From the NCBI RefSeq assembly GCF_035989305.1, contig NZ_CP108514.1, positions 8,908,501 to 8,972,500 of the forward strand: a DNA stretch of 64,000 bases, in the 5' to 3' direction. Below are positions 7,980-17,467 of this stretch, one piece after another. A program made the position numbers and the translations under genes. The notes beneath the pieces are model-generated. The model was not told where the DNA came from. It did no database searches and saw nothing but the letters and a program-made list of their open reading frames with translations. The number at the start of each line of letters is the position of its first letter. The first letter of the stretch is position 1. This DNA comes from Streptomyces sp. NBC_01233 (GTDB lineage: Bacteria; Actinomycetota; Actinomycetes; Streptomycetales; Streptomycetaceae).

Positions 7980-9407
7980 ATGACTGAAGCCGTGGAGTAC
8001 GACGTCGTGGTGCTCGGCGGGGGCCCGGCCGGCGAGAACATCGTCGACCGGACCCGCGCCGCCGGGCTGAGCACGGCGCTCGTGGAGAGCGAACTGGTGG
8101 GCGGCGAGTGCTCGTACTGGGCGTGCGTGCCGAGCAAGGCGCTGCTGCGCCCGGTGCTGGCCCGGGCCGACGCCCGCCGGGTGCCGGGGCTGGCCGGGGC
8201 CGTCGAGGGTCCCCTGGACACGGCGGCGGTGCTGGCACACCGCGACTACTGGACCGGTGACTGGAAGGACCAGGGCCAGATCGACTGGCTCGATTCCACC
8301 GGGGCCCACGTCTACCGCGGCCACGGCCGGCTCCACGGGGTCCGCAAGGTCGCCGTCACCAGCCCCGAGGGCGAGCACCACGTACTGGCGGCCCGGCATG
8401 CCGTGGTCGTCGCCACCGGCACCCGGGCCGTGATCCCGGACCTGCCCGGCATCACCGGAGCCCGCCCGTGGACCAGCCGCGAGGCGACCTCCGCCCAGGG
8501 GGTCCCGGGCCGGCTGCTGATCGTGGGCGGCTCGGTGGTCGCCGCCGAGATGGCCACCGCCTGGCAGGGCCTCGGATCGCAGGTCACCGTGCTGGTACGC
8601 GGCTCCGGGCTGCTGCCGCGGATGGAGCCCTTCGCGGGAGAACTGGTCGCCGAGGCCCTGCGCGCGGCCGGGGCGGTGGTCCGTACGGGCGTGGCCGTCG
8701 AGGCGGTCGTACGGGACGGCTCGACCGGCCCCGTCCGGGTGGTGCTGGAGGGCGGCGAGACCCTGGAGGGCGACGAACTGCTGATGGCGACGGGCCGGTC
8801 ACCGCGCACCGACGACATCGGGCTGGACACCGTGGGCCTGACCGCGGGCAAGTGGATCGAGGTCGACGACACCTGCCGGGTGCCCGGCCACGACTGGCTG
8901 TACGCCGTCGGGGACGTCAATCACCGGGCGCTCCTCACCCACCAGGGCAAGTACCAGGCCCGGATCGTGGGCGCCGCGATCGCCGCCCGTGCGGCCGGCG
9001 ACCCGCTGGACACCGACCCCTGGGGCGCGCACACGGCGACCGCCGACACCCGTGCCCTCCCGCAGGCCGTCTTCACCGACCCGGAGGCCGCCGCGGTCGG
9101 CCTGACCCTGGCAGAGGCCGAGCGGGCCGGCCGCCGGGTGCGCGCCGTCGACTACGACCTGTCGAAGGTCTCCGGCGCCGGGCTGTACGCCGACGGCTAC
9201 CGCGGCCGCGCACGGATGGTCGTCGACCTCGACCGCGAGGTCCTCCTGGGGGCCACCTTCGTCGGCCCGGGCGCCGCCGAGCTGATCCACGCGGCCACCA
9301 TCGCGGTCGCGGGGGAGGTTCCGCTCGCGCGGCTGTGGCACGCGGTGCCGGCCTTCCCGACCATCAGCGAGATCTGGCTGCGGCTGCTGGAGACCTACCG
9401 GGGGTGA
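7980..9407 (+). CDS. FAD/NAD(P)-dependent disulfide oxidoreductase-like protein
   Basis: The 475-residue protein belongs to the lipoamide dehydrogenase/mercuric reductase family. The FAD-binding VVLGGGPAGENI lies near residues 10-21, the redox pair is C44 and C49 in GGECSYWACVPSKALLRP, the NAD(P)-binding GGSVVAAEMAT is mid-protein, and LYAVGDVNHRALLTHQGKYQ is the second FAD motif. In the C-terminal dimer segment the family's catalytic HPT-SE motif reads AFPTISE, so the His is replaced by Phe (about residue 459) while Glu464 is kept. It may therefore not run the standard acid-base step and could act as a quinone or flavin-type reductase instead. The start ATG follows the thioredoxin gene by 40 bases. 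Confidence 0.85.
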   Translation: MTEAVEYDVVVLGGGPAGENIVDRTRAAGLSTALVESELVGGECSYWACVPSKALLRPVLARADARRVPGLAGAVEGPLDTAAVLAHRDYWTGDWKDQGQIDWLDSTGAHVYRGHGRLHGVRKVAVTSPEGEHHVLAARHAVVVATGTRAVIPDLPGITGARPWTSREATSAQGVPGRLLIVGGSVVAAEMATAWQGLGSQVTVLVRGSGLLPRMEPFAGELVAEALRAAGAVVRTGVAVEAVVRDGSTGPVRVVLEGGETLEGDELLMATGRSPRTDDIGLDTVGLTAGKWIEVDDTCRVPGHDWLYAVGDVNHRALLTHQGKYQARIVGAAIAARAAGDPLDTDPWGAHTATADTRALPQAVFTDPEAAAVGLTLAEAERAGRRVRAVDYDLSKVSGAGLYADGYRGRARMVVDLDREVLLGATFVGPGAAELIHAATIAVAGEVPLARLWHAVPAFPTISEIWLRLLETYRG

Positions 9408-9447
9408 GGCCGGGGCGACGCCGGAGGGCGCGGCTCGCCCCCCGGCC
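9408..9447. terminator. Shared bidirectional terminator
   Basis: GGCCGGGG pairs with CCCCGGCC across a 24-base loop that can itself fold. It sits between the convergent oxidoreductase (+) and DUF5988 (-) genes, so it can end both transcripts. Confidence 0.5.
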
Positions 9448-9449
9448 GG

Positions 9450-9650
9450 TCATTCGGCGATCTCGGTGCGTTCCCACCACTCGTAGACCTGCAGTCGCCC
9501 CTGCGGGCTGTCCTGCTGCCGCGCGGTGGGCTTGAAGTGCTCGTATCCGCCGCGGTGCGGAACCTTCAGGTCTTCTCCGGGCGAGGCGATCGGGACGATC
9601 CGCTCTGGGAGATCGTCCGGGCCGCCCTCCAAGGCTGCCTTGTTCGTCAT
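9450..9650 (-). CDS. DUF5988 family small protein
   Basis: This is a 66-residue protein starting MTNKAALEGGPDDLPERI and ending GRLQVYEWWERTEIAE. Both ends match the DUF5988 family known from Streptomyces and relatives. A central KVPHRGGYEHFKPTARQQD is the conserved middle block. The open frame extends about 59 codons upstream, but that part is Arg/Pro-rich shadow sequence. There is no signal peptide or membrane segment. The family function is unknown. It faces the oxidoreductase gene and shares its terminator. Confidence 0.8.
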   Translation of the reverse strand: MTNKAALEGGPDDLPERIVPIASPGEDLKVPHRGGYEHFKPTARQQDSPQGRLQVYEWWERTEIAE

Positions 9651-9844
9651 GGCCCCAGTGTTGCCACGGACGGGGTTGCGCGCATCACGAGGGCGGTCGA
9701 GCCGGCCGGCCGACCCTGCACGGAACCGGAGCGAGCGGCGGTCGGCGCGCCGCCCCGCCGCCGGCCTCACCATCGGTGCCACGGCGTGCTCGGGCGGTCG
9801 CCGAAGCGGAAGTTGACGGACCCTCATGACGGCGGTGGCGAGTG

Positions 9845-10384
9845 ATGCGTGCTGCCTCCCTGCCCCGTACCGCCGCCCGCGCGGCCGTCGCAGCCTCCGC
9901 CGCCGTCGCGCTCGCCGTCGGCGCGGCCGGCTCCGCCTCGGCCGCCACCTCGACGCGCACGGTCACCGACGGCGCGGCCACCTTCAACCTCAGTGTCACG
10001 GCGCCCTCCTCCGCTGCCGCGGCCGGTCAGAACGTCACGGTCACCGGCAGCGGCTTCAACACCGCCAAGGGCATATACGTCGGCCTCTGCGCGGTCAACG
10101 GCGCACAGGGCGCGAACAAGCCCACCCCCTGCCTGGGCGGCTCCGACCAGTCCGGCACCACCGGCGCCTCGCACTGGATCAACAACACCTTCGGCGGAAC
10201 CCTGGCCAACACGTCCAAGTACGGTCCGGGCGGCACCTTCAGCGTCACCATCCACGTCAAGGCCGACCTGGGCGGCGGCCAGATCTGCGGCGAGACCGTC
10301 CAGTGCGCCGTCGTCACGCGCGCCGACCACTTCAACTCCTCCAACCGCAAGTACGACGTCCACGTCCCGGTGACCTTCAACTAG
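9845..10384 (+). CDS. Secreted neocarzinostatin-like beta-sandwich protein
   Basis: The 179-residue product has a classical signal peptide: Arg residues at the N-terminus, an Ala/Val core, and cleavage near GSASA-A around residue 34. The mature part is Thr/Ser/Gly-rich beta sequence. Four cysteines (GLCAV, TPCLGG, QICGETVQC) could form two disulfides. VTVTGSGFNTAKGIYVGLCA resembles neocarzinostatin/macromomycin-type apoproteins and related secreted Ig-like domains. Whether it binds a small molecule is unknown; most such Streptomyces proteins lack an enediyne cluster, and none is visible here. A GTG one codon upstream is an alternative start. The LAXTG-anchored propeller protein follows after 64 bases and may be its partner. 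Confidence 0.75.
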   Translation: MRAASLPRTAARAAVAASAAVALAVGAAGSASAATSTRTVTDGAATFNLSVTAPSSAAAAGQNVTVTGSGFNTAKGIYVGLCAVNGAQGANKPTPCLGGSDQSGTTGASHWINNTFGGTLANTSKYGPGGTFSVTIHVKADLGGGQICGETVQCAVVTRADHFNSSNRKYDVHVPVTFN

Positions 10385-10448
10385 TCCCCGGCCGGGCCCG
10401 GTTCGGACTCGCGCCCAGGTACGTGCCCGACCCGTCGACGAGGAAGTC

Positions 10449-12155
10449 ATGACACCCCGACACCCCCTCACCCCCGGCCGCCGCACGGGCACCGCCTCCG
10501 CCGTGCTCGTGCTCGTGCTCGCCTCGGCCGCCACCGGCCCCGCCTCGGCCGCCGGGGGCGAGGGGGGCGAAGTACCGCAGGGCACCGTCGCGTACCGGCC
10601 GGTGGCGCAGTTCACCACGGCCGGCAAACCGCGCGACCTGCTGCTGCACCCCGACTCGAAGAAGCTGTACGTCGGTTCGGACGACCTGCCCGAGACCGCC
10701 GAGGCCAACGAGGGCGGGCTGCACGTCCTGGACCCCGCCGACGGCAAGCTGCGCAGCAGTGTCGGGCAGGCCCCGGGCCCCACCGGCGCGCTCGGCCGAC
10801 GGGCCGTGCGGCAGCTCGTCGCCCCGCTCCCCGGCGAGGGCGCGGTCTTCGTCTATCCGCTGCGCGGCATCGGCACCGCCAAGGACGGAGATGCCGCGGC
10901 GGCGGGCGCGTGGGTGCCGGGTGCGGCCGTCACCGACGCCGCCCCCGGGCTCACCCCCTCGACGGTGCTGGTCGCGCAGGGCTCCGTACTGTCGGAGGTC
11001 GAGATCGCGACCGCGACGGTCAAGCGGTCCGTGAGCCTGGAGGGCGGCGAGGAGTTCGCGGTCGACGCGGCGCGCGGCGCGGTCTGGTTCACCGACGTCG
11101 CCAACCGCCGGATGTACCGGATCGACACCGCCGACTTCCAGGTCGCCAAGACCGTGGACCTCCCGGCGGGAGAGGGTTTCGGAGGGTTCACGGAGGTGGA
11201 TCCGGAGACCGGCGCGGTGTGGGTCGGGCTGGACACCGCCGTCGTCGTGCACGACGCGGCGGGCAAGCGGCTCGACACCATCGAGGGCGTCGACATGCCC
11301 CGCGCGGCGAGGTTCGACGTCGCCACGCACGAGGCGTTCGTGGTGTGGCAGGACGCGGGGGACACCTCGCAGCCGGGCAGCGACAACAACGGTACGCTCA
11401 CCGTCCACCGCACCGGCGACCTCCAGGAGGCCGCGAAGCCCGTTGCACTCCCGGGAAACCACGGGCAGTCGGGCAGTGCGGCCGTGGCCGTCGAGCCCGG
11501 CGGCGCGGCCGTCTTCGTCTCGGACCCGGCGGGGGCGAGGATCACCCGGCTGGAGCGGTCCACCTCCCCGAAGGTCACCCGGAGCCCGGCGGACCGGTCG
11601 GTCACGGTCGGCGCCGAGGTCTCGCTGACCGTGCAGGCCGAGGGGACCCCGCGGCCCACCGTCGCCTGGCAGGTGAGTACGGACGCCGGCCGGACCTGGC
11701 GGGCCGTGCCGGGCGCGACCTCACCGACCCACACCTTCACGGCCGCGGCCGCCGGCAACGGCAGCCGGTACCGGGCGGAGTTCACCAACGACGTCGGGAC
11801 CGCCCGCACCGGTGCGGCCACGCTCACCGTCACCGGCGCGGACACGACGACCGGCGGCGGCGCGTCCACCGGAGGGACCGGCGGCGGCTCCGGCACGTCC
11901 GGGAGCACGAACGGGAGCTCGACCGGAGGCTCGGGTGGTCCGGCCGATGGTTCGGGCGGTGCTGCGGGCGGTGCCGGCGGAAGCGCCGACGGCGGCTCGG
12001 CCGGCGGTGCGGTCGGCGGTACGGGCGTCACCACCGCCGGCGGCGCGCTCGCATCGACCGGAGCCACCGTCGCCTCCCTCGCCGCGGGTGCGGTCGTCCT
12101 CACGGCGGGCGGCTGGGTGCTGGTACGCCGCACGCGCCCGCGGAAAACCGCCTGA
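10449..12155 (+). CDS. Cell-wall-anchored beta-propeller protein with LAXTG signal
   Basis: The 568-residue surface protein has this domain order. A signal peptide ends at ASAA near residue 35. A repeated beta-propeller region runs to about residue 370, with blades such as GGLHVLDPADGKL, GAVWFTDVANRRMYRIDT and GTLTVHRTGDLQE. An Ig-like domain spans about 375-460 (SVTVGAEVSLTV to TLTVTG). A Gly/Ser/Thr-rich linker of about 70 residues leads to LASTGA, then a hydrophobic helix and the basic tail RRTRPRKTA. LAXTG plus helix plus basic tail is the signal for class E sortases, which attach such proteins to peptidoglycan. RBS AGGAAG precedes the ATG. It is probably co-transcribed with the preceding neocarzinostatin-like protein. 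The ligand is unknown. Confidence 0.82.
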   Translation: MTPRHPLTPGRRTGTASAVLVLVLASAATGPASAAGGEGGEVPQGTVAYRPVAQFTTAGKPRDLLLHPDSKKLYVGSDDLPETAEANEGGLHVLDPADGKLRSSVGQAPGPTGALGRRAVRQLVAPLPGEGAVFVYPLRGIGTAKDGDAAAAGAWVPGAAVTDAAPGLTPSTVLVAQGSVLSEVEIATATVKRSVSLEGGEEFAVDAARGAVWFTDVANRRMYRIDTADFQVAKTVDLPAGEGFGGFTEVDPETGAVWVGLDTAVVVHDAAGKRLDTIEGVDMPRAARFDVATHEAFVVWQDAGDTSQPGSDNNGTLTVHRTGDLQEAAKPVALPGNHGQSGSAAVAVEPGGAAVFVSDPAGARITRLERSTSPKVTRSPADRSVTVGAEVSLTVQAEGTPRPTVAWQVSTDAGRTWRAVPGATSPTHTFTAAAAGNGSRYRAEFTNDVGTARTGAATLTVTGADTTTGGGASTGGTGGGSGTSGSTNGSSTGGSGGPADGSGGAAGGAGGSADGGSAGGAVGGTGVTTAGGALASTGATVASLAAGAVVLTAGGWVLVRRTRPRKTA

Positions 12156-12292
12156 GCCCCGGCTCGGCCCCGGCTCGGCTCCGGGTCAACTGCGCCTGAA
12201 TCTGCCCGAATCCGTCTGAGCTCCGCCGCGGGTCGCCCTGTTGAATGGGCGTCGAACGCATCTCTTGACCAGAGACGAAGGAGACACCGCTC

Positions 12293-13057
12293 GTGATCGT
12301 GATCGCCCACCTCAGTGACATCCATCTCGACGGGGACCCGCGCGCAGCCGACCGCACCCGCGCCGTCATGGAGTACCTCGACGGTCTGCCGTACGACCTG
12401 GACGCCGTGCTGGTGAGCGGGGACATAGCCGACCACGCCGCCGCCGCCGAGTACGAGGAGGCCGCCAAACTGCTGCGCTCGCGGCACCCGCTGGTGGTCT
12501 GCCCCGGCAACCACGACGAACGGACCGCCTTCCGGCAGGGCCTGCTGGGGGAGGAGGCCCCGTCCGCGGCGCCGGTCGACCAGGTGCTGCGCGGCTCCGG
12601 CTTCGTGCTCGCGGTGTGCGACTCCTCCGTTCCCGGCGCGGACCACGGCCTGCTGGAGGAGTCCACGCTGGCCTGGCTGGACGGCGTACTGACCGACACT
12701 CCGCGGGAGACCCCGGTCCTGGTGGCCTTCCACCACCCGCCCGTCCCGCTGCACACCCCGTACGTCGACGAGATCCGCCAGTTCGGCGAGGAGCGGCTCG
12801 CGGCGCTGGCCGGACGGCACCCGCACCTCACCGCGTTCCTGTGCGGGCACGCCCACACCGCGGCCGCCACCACCTTCGCGGGGCGGCCCGTGCTGGTGGC
12901 GCCGGGCGTGGTGTCCTCCCTGCGGCTCCCGTGGGAGCACCCCTCGGCCGGCTCCGAGCACGTCCACCTCGACGAACCGCCCGCCGTCGCCTTCCACTTG
13001 CTCGGCGACGACGGGCGGCTGACGACCCACTACCGGGTGGTCGTGGACCGCCGGTAG
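12293..13057 (+). CDS. Metallophosphoesterase, CpdA-like
   Basis: The 254-residue calcineurin-type phosphoesterase has all metal-binding blocks in order: HLSDIHLD near the N-terminus, VLVSGDIADH, CPGNHDE, then AFHHPPVP and FLCGHAHTAA. This set, and the length, match class III cyclic nucleotide phosphodiesterases of the CpdA/Rv0805 type, which hydrolyse 3',5'-cAMP or other phosphodiesters with two metal ions. It starts at GTG after GAAGGAGA. The gene's last 28 bases overlap the end of the convergent DUF2087 gene. The real substrate could be 2',3'-cyclic nucleotides; sequence alone does not decide. Confidence 0.85.
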   Translation: MIVIAHLSDIHLDGDPRAADRTRAVMEYLDGLPYDLDAVLVSGDIADHAAAAEYEEAAKLLRSRHPLVVCPGNHDERTAFRQGLLGEEAPSAAPVDQVLRGSGFVLAVCDSSVPGADHGLLEESTLAWLDGVLTDTPRETPVLVAFHHPPVPLHTPYVDEIRQFGEERLAALAGRHPHLTAFLCGHAHTAAATTFAGRPVLVAPGVVSSLRLPWEHPSAGSEHVHLDEPPAVAFHLLGDDGRLTTHYRVVVDRR

Positions 13058-13338
13058 CTGCGTCCGTCACGGGTCCGCGTCAGCAGGCCCGAGGTGATCA
13101 GATACCGCCGCAGCGCCGAGCAGTCCTCGTGCACGGTGCGCAGCGCGTCGTTCACCTCGGGCTCCGTGTACTCCCGGTCCACCGTGAAGAGGGTCTCCGC
13201 GAGGTGGACGAGCAGCTGCCCGCGCCGGGCGGCCTTGCGCGGGACGGCGACGAGCCGCCCGCCCGAGAAGAGGTCGCCGACGTCCCGTCGCTCTCTGCGC
13301 GGGGTGGACGGACGGGGATGATCGGTGCTCTCAGACAT
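13030..13338 (-). CDS. DUF2087 domain protein
   Basis: The 102-residue protein has a basic N-terminal tail of about 20 residues, then the DUF2087 domain (VDREYTEPEVNDALRTVHED, then ALRRYLITSGLL and the terminal RTRDGRSYRR). DUF2087 resembles a small winged helix and often sits at the end of regulators, so nucleic acid binding is possible. Its ATG overlaps the stop of the SnoaL-like gene by 8 bases, so it is the third gene of a coupled leftward operon. It overlaps the convergent phosphoesterase by 28 bases. Confidence 0.78.
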   Translation of the reverse strand: MSESTDHPRPSTPRRERRDVGDLFSGGRLVAVPRKAARRGQLLVHLAETLFTVDREYTEPEVNDALRTVHEDCSALRRYLITSGLLTRTRDGRSYRRSTTTR

Positions 13339-13888
13339 GAGGGCGAGCTTGACCCCTCGGCTCCCCGCCGGGCAACGGAATTTCCGGCTCGAAGGCCCTG
13401 AGCGCGTCCTCCCCGCCGGTCCACAGGACGCCGAGCCGTTGGCGGACCAGGAGCCAGCCGTCCGGCCCGCGGCGGAACTCCCATGCGTACGGGCCGCCCA
13501 TGGCGTAGGCGGCGGAGGTCGTCACGGACGAGGTGACCGCGACGAACCACATGTGGCCGATGCCGCTCGCCCGGTCGCCCTCCACCTCGAAGTGCATGTT
13601 GAGGAGGTGGTGCTGCATGCCCGGGTAGGGCGATTCCGCCTCTTCCACCGTCGCCCGGATCGCCTCCTTCCCGCGGGTCTCGCCCCACGGACCGAACTCC
13701 AGCACCGCGTCCTCGGCCCAGCAGTCGATCCAGGTCTGCCAGTCCTTGCGGTCCAGTGCCCGCCAGCCGCGGATCAGGAGGGTGCGCAGAGCCTCCTTGT
13801 CCTCCAGGTTCCGCAGTCTCCGGACCGGGCCGTCGTACGCGGCGGCCTTGGGCGCCACCTCGGCGCCGTCCCTCCCGACGGGGGTCAC
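13331..13888 (-). CDS. SnoaL/NTF2-like protein
   Basis: The 185-residue protein starts at GTG (V-T-P-V-G) and overlaps the SDR stop as GTGA, a sign of translational coupling. After about 25 residues comes an NTF2-like/SnoaL-like cone: ALRTLLIRGWRALDRKDW, CWAEDAVLEFGPWGE, REAIRATVEE-type helix, then HHLLNMHFEVEGD and beta strands ending GWLLVRQRLGVLWTGG. Members include ketosteroid isomerases, scytalone-dehydratase-like and ring-hydroxylating small subunits. The substrate is unknown. Co-operonic with an SDR remnant and DUF2087. Confidence 0.75.
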   Translation of the reverse strand: MTPVGRDGAEVAPKAAAYDGPVRRLRNLEDKEALRTLLIRGWRALDRKDWQTWIDCWAEDAVLEFGPWGETRGKEAIRATVEEAESPYPGMQHHLLNMHFEVEGDRASGIGHMWFVAVTSSVTTSAAYAMGGPYAWEFRRGPDGWLLVRQRLGVLWTGGEDALRAFEPEIPLPGGEPRGQARPHV

Positions 13889-14520
13889 CGGGCGCTCGCG
13901 GCCGGCCGGACGACGATCTCGTTCACGTCGACCTCCGGCGGCTGGGAAACGGCGTAGGCGATCGCCTCCGCGACGGCCGAGGCCGGCAGTGCCACGGCGC
14001 GGTAGGCCTTCATCGCCTCCCGGGCTTCCGGATCGGAGATGCCGTCCGCGAGTTCGGACTCGGTCACGCCGGGGGAGACGAGGGTGACCCGGACGTCCCC
14101 GCCGGACTCCTGCCGCAGGACCTCGGAGATCGCGCGGACGGCGAACTTGGTGGCGCAGTAGACGGCGGCGGTGGGGGAGACCTCGTAGGCGCCGACGGAG
14201 GCGATGTTCACGATGTGCCCGCCGCCCTGTGCGCGCATCACCGGCAGGGCGGCGGCGATCCCGTGCAGGACGCCCCGCACGTTCACGTCGATCATGCGGT
14301 CCCACTCGTCGGTACGGAGCGCTGTCAGCGGGGAGAGGGGCATCACCCCCGCGTTGTTCACGAGGGCGTCGATCCGGCCGTACTCGCGGCACGCCGCATC
14401 GACGAACGCGCGCATGTCCGCCGCGTCGGTGACGTCCAGCGTCCGGAAGGCGGCGGTGCCGCCCTCCCGGGTGATCTCCTCGACCAGCCGTTCCAGCCGA
14501 CCGGTACGACGTGCACCGCG
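13885..14520 (-). pseudogene. Short-chain dehydrogenase/reductase lacking its N-terminal Rossmann strand
   Basis: Recognisable SDR sequence begins at GARRTGRLERLVEEI. It continues through the NNAG motif (DALVNNAGVMPLSPL), the catalytic Ser region (HIVNIASVGAY) and the Tyr/Lys motif (AAVYCATKFAVRA) to the end. The first 30-40 residues, with the cofactor-binding TGxxxGxG, are absent. The frame stays open to 14742, but the added N-terminal sequence (RVVDHHLLAGCSPYVEGL) is antisense to a MmyB-type regulator remnant, not SDR. The gene was therefore cut by a deletion and probably makes no active NAD(P)-dependent enzyme. The intact part still overlaps the SnoaL-like gene. Confidence 0.8.
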
Positions 14521-14766
14521 CTCTGGTCCGCGCACACGGTCTACGGGAAGACCCTCGACGCCAAGGCGCTCGTGCACCCGGAGGTGGGAGCCCTGTCCCT
14601 CACCTACCAGTCCTTCGACGTACGGGGAGCACCCGGCCAGCAGGTGGTGATCTACCACGCGGAACCGGGAAGCCCCAGCTCCCACGCGCTCTCGCTGCTC
14701 GGCAGCCTGAACGCAACCGGCCCGACCGACACCGGAGGTCACCGGACCGGACGGGCTCGGGCGTGA
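14512..14766 (+). pseudogene. C-terminal remnant of a MmyB-type transcriptional regulator
   Basis: About 84 codons encode HTVYGKTLDAKALVHPEVG, then LSLTYQSFDVRG and QQVVIYHAEPGS, ending shortly after LSLLGSL. This is the end of the ligand-binding domain of XRE-family regulators with a MmyB-like domain, typically about 280 residues with an N-terminal HTH. No start, RBS or HTH remains; upstream the strand runs straight into the antisense of the SDR gene. In actinomycetes such regulators are commonly divergent from an SDR gene. This fits a deletion that removed the shared promoter and both 5' ends. Confidence 0.72.
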
Positions 14767-14784
14767 GCGGAGGGCGGGGCGGGG

Positions 14785-16570
<1,786 letters not shown>

Positions 16571-16617
16571 GAGATCGTCCCTTATTTCGGCTGTGCACCG
16601 TTGTTACCGACGAGTTG

Positions 16618-16646
16618 AATGTAAGAGTGCCAATGAAGGTTGGCAA
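16618..16646 (-). promoter_or_regulatory. Sigma-70-like promoter with inverted repeat for the DUF6230 operon
   Basis: On the minus strand, -35 TTGCCA (16646-16641) and -10 TACATT (16623-16618) are 17 bases apart. They overlap the perfect inverted repeat TGCCAA-N6-TTGGCA (16628-16645). A start site near 16610 would leave a 40-base leader before the DUF6230 ATG. The repeat is placed so that a bound protein would block the promoter. Confidence 0.6.
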
Positions 16647-16677
16647 GGTTGTGCGAGCGCACCCTTTGAGCCGACTC

Positions 16678-17439
16678 CTACTGCTCCGTACGCAGCAGTT
16701 CGGCGACCTCCGCGTCCACCCGCCGCGCCATCGCCCGGGCGAACTCCGTGGCCACGACCTCCCCGGCCACCGGCCGCAGCGCCGCCACCGCCGCGGTGAT
16801 GTGCTGGAGCTGCGTGGCCGAAAGCCGCTCCAGCCCCTCCGCCCCCTCCGCACCGATCACATGCCGCCGGAACAGCCCGACGAACCGGTCCGCGACCGTC
16901 GCCGCCTGCGTCTGTACGAACTCCCCGACGTCCAGGATCTCCGCCAGCGGCACCCCCAGGCGCACCAGCGTCAGCGTCGCGTCCAGCAGCCGGCGGCTCG
17001 GGTGCGTGACCCGGTCCCCGTCGACCCTCACGTAGCCCAGCTCCGCCGCCCGCCGGGTGTCCGCCGCGGTCGCCGTCGGGCCGAACAGCTCCCGCAGCTC
17101 GGCCAGGCTCATCGTCACCGGCTCCTCCTGCACCCAGTCCCGGGTCATCTCCCGTTCCAGGCCCAGCAGTCGGGACAGGCCGCCGCCCTCTTCCCACGCC
17201 TGCAGCAGCTCCCCGATCCCGTTGACCGTGTAGCCGCGCCCCAGCAGGTCGCTGATCAGGCGCAGCCGGGTCAGGTGGTCGTCGGAGTACCAGGCGATCC
17301 GGCCCTCCCGGCGCGGCGGCGGCAGCAGTCCGCGCTCCTGGTAGTAGCGCAGGTTGCGCACCTTGACGCCGGCCGCCCGGGCCACGTCCTCCCGGCGGTA
17401 GCGCCCGCCACCGCTCCCGTCCTCCACCTGGCTGCTCAC
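16678..17439 (-). CDS. MerR-family transcriptional regulator
   Basis: The 253-residue protein has an N-terminal MerR winged HTH (YRREDVARAAGVKVRNLRYY, then QERGLLPPPRREGRIAWYS, residues about 14-55) and the arginine-rich wing. A dimerisation helix and a long helical effector domain without metal-binding Cys follow, so the signal is probably not a metal. The GTG start has a weak RBS. It is followed, 107 bases on, by the DUF6230 operon in the same direction. The inverted repeat in that promoter is a possible target (inference). It may be co-transcribed with the upstream RlmG-like gene, 28 bases away. Confidence 0.85.
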   Translation of the reverse strand: MSSQVEDGSGGGRYRREDVARAAGVKVRNLRYYQERGLLPPPRREGRIAWYSDDHLTRLRLISDLLGRGYTVNGIGELLQAWEEGGGLSRLLGLEREMTRDWVQEEPVTMSLAELRELFGPTATAADTRRAAELGYVRVDGDRVTHPSRRLLDATLTLVRLGVPLAEILDVGEFVQTQAATVADRFVGLFRRHVIGAEGAEGLERLSATQLQHITAAVAALRPVAGEVVATEFARAMARRVDAEVAELLRTEQ

Positions 17440-17467
17440 GGGCCAGAGTGTAGGAGCTACCGGCAGG

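Noticed and set aside
9845..10384. Enediyne chromoprotein apoprotein
   Set aside because: The fold resembles neocarzinostatin, but no enediyne PKS or chromophore gene lies nearby, so I do not assign that role.
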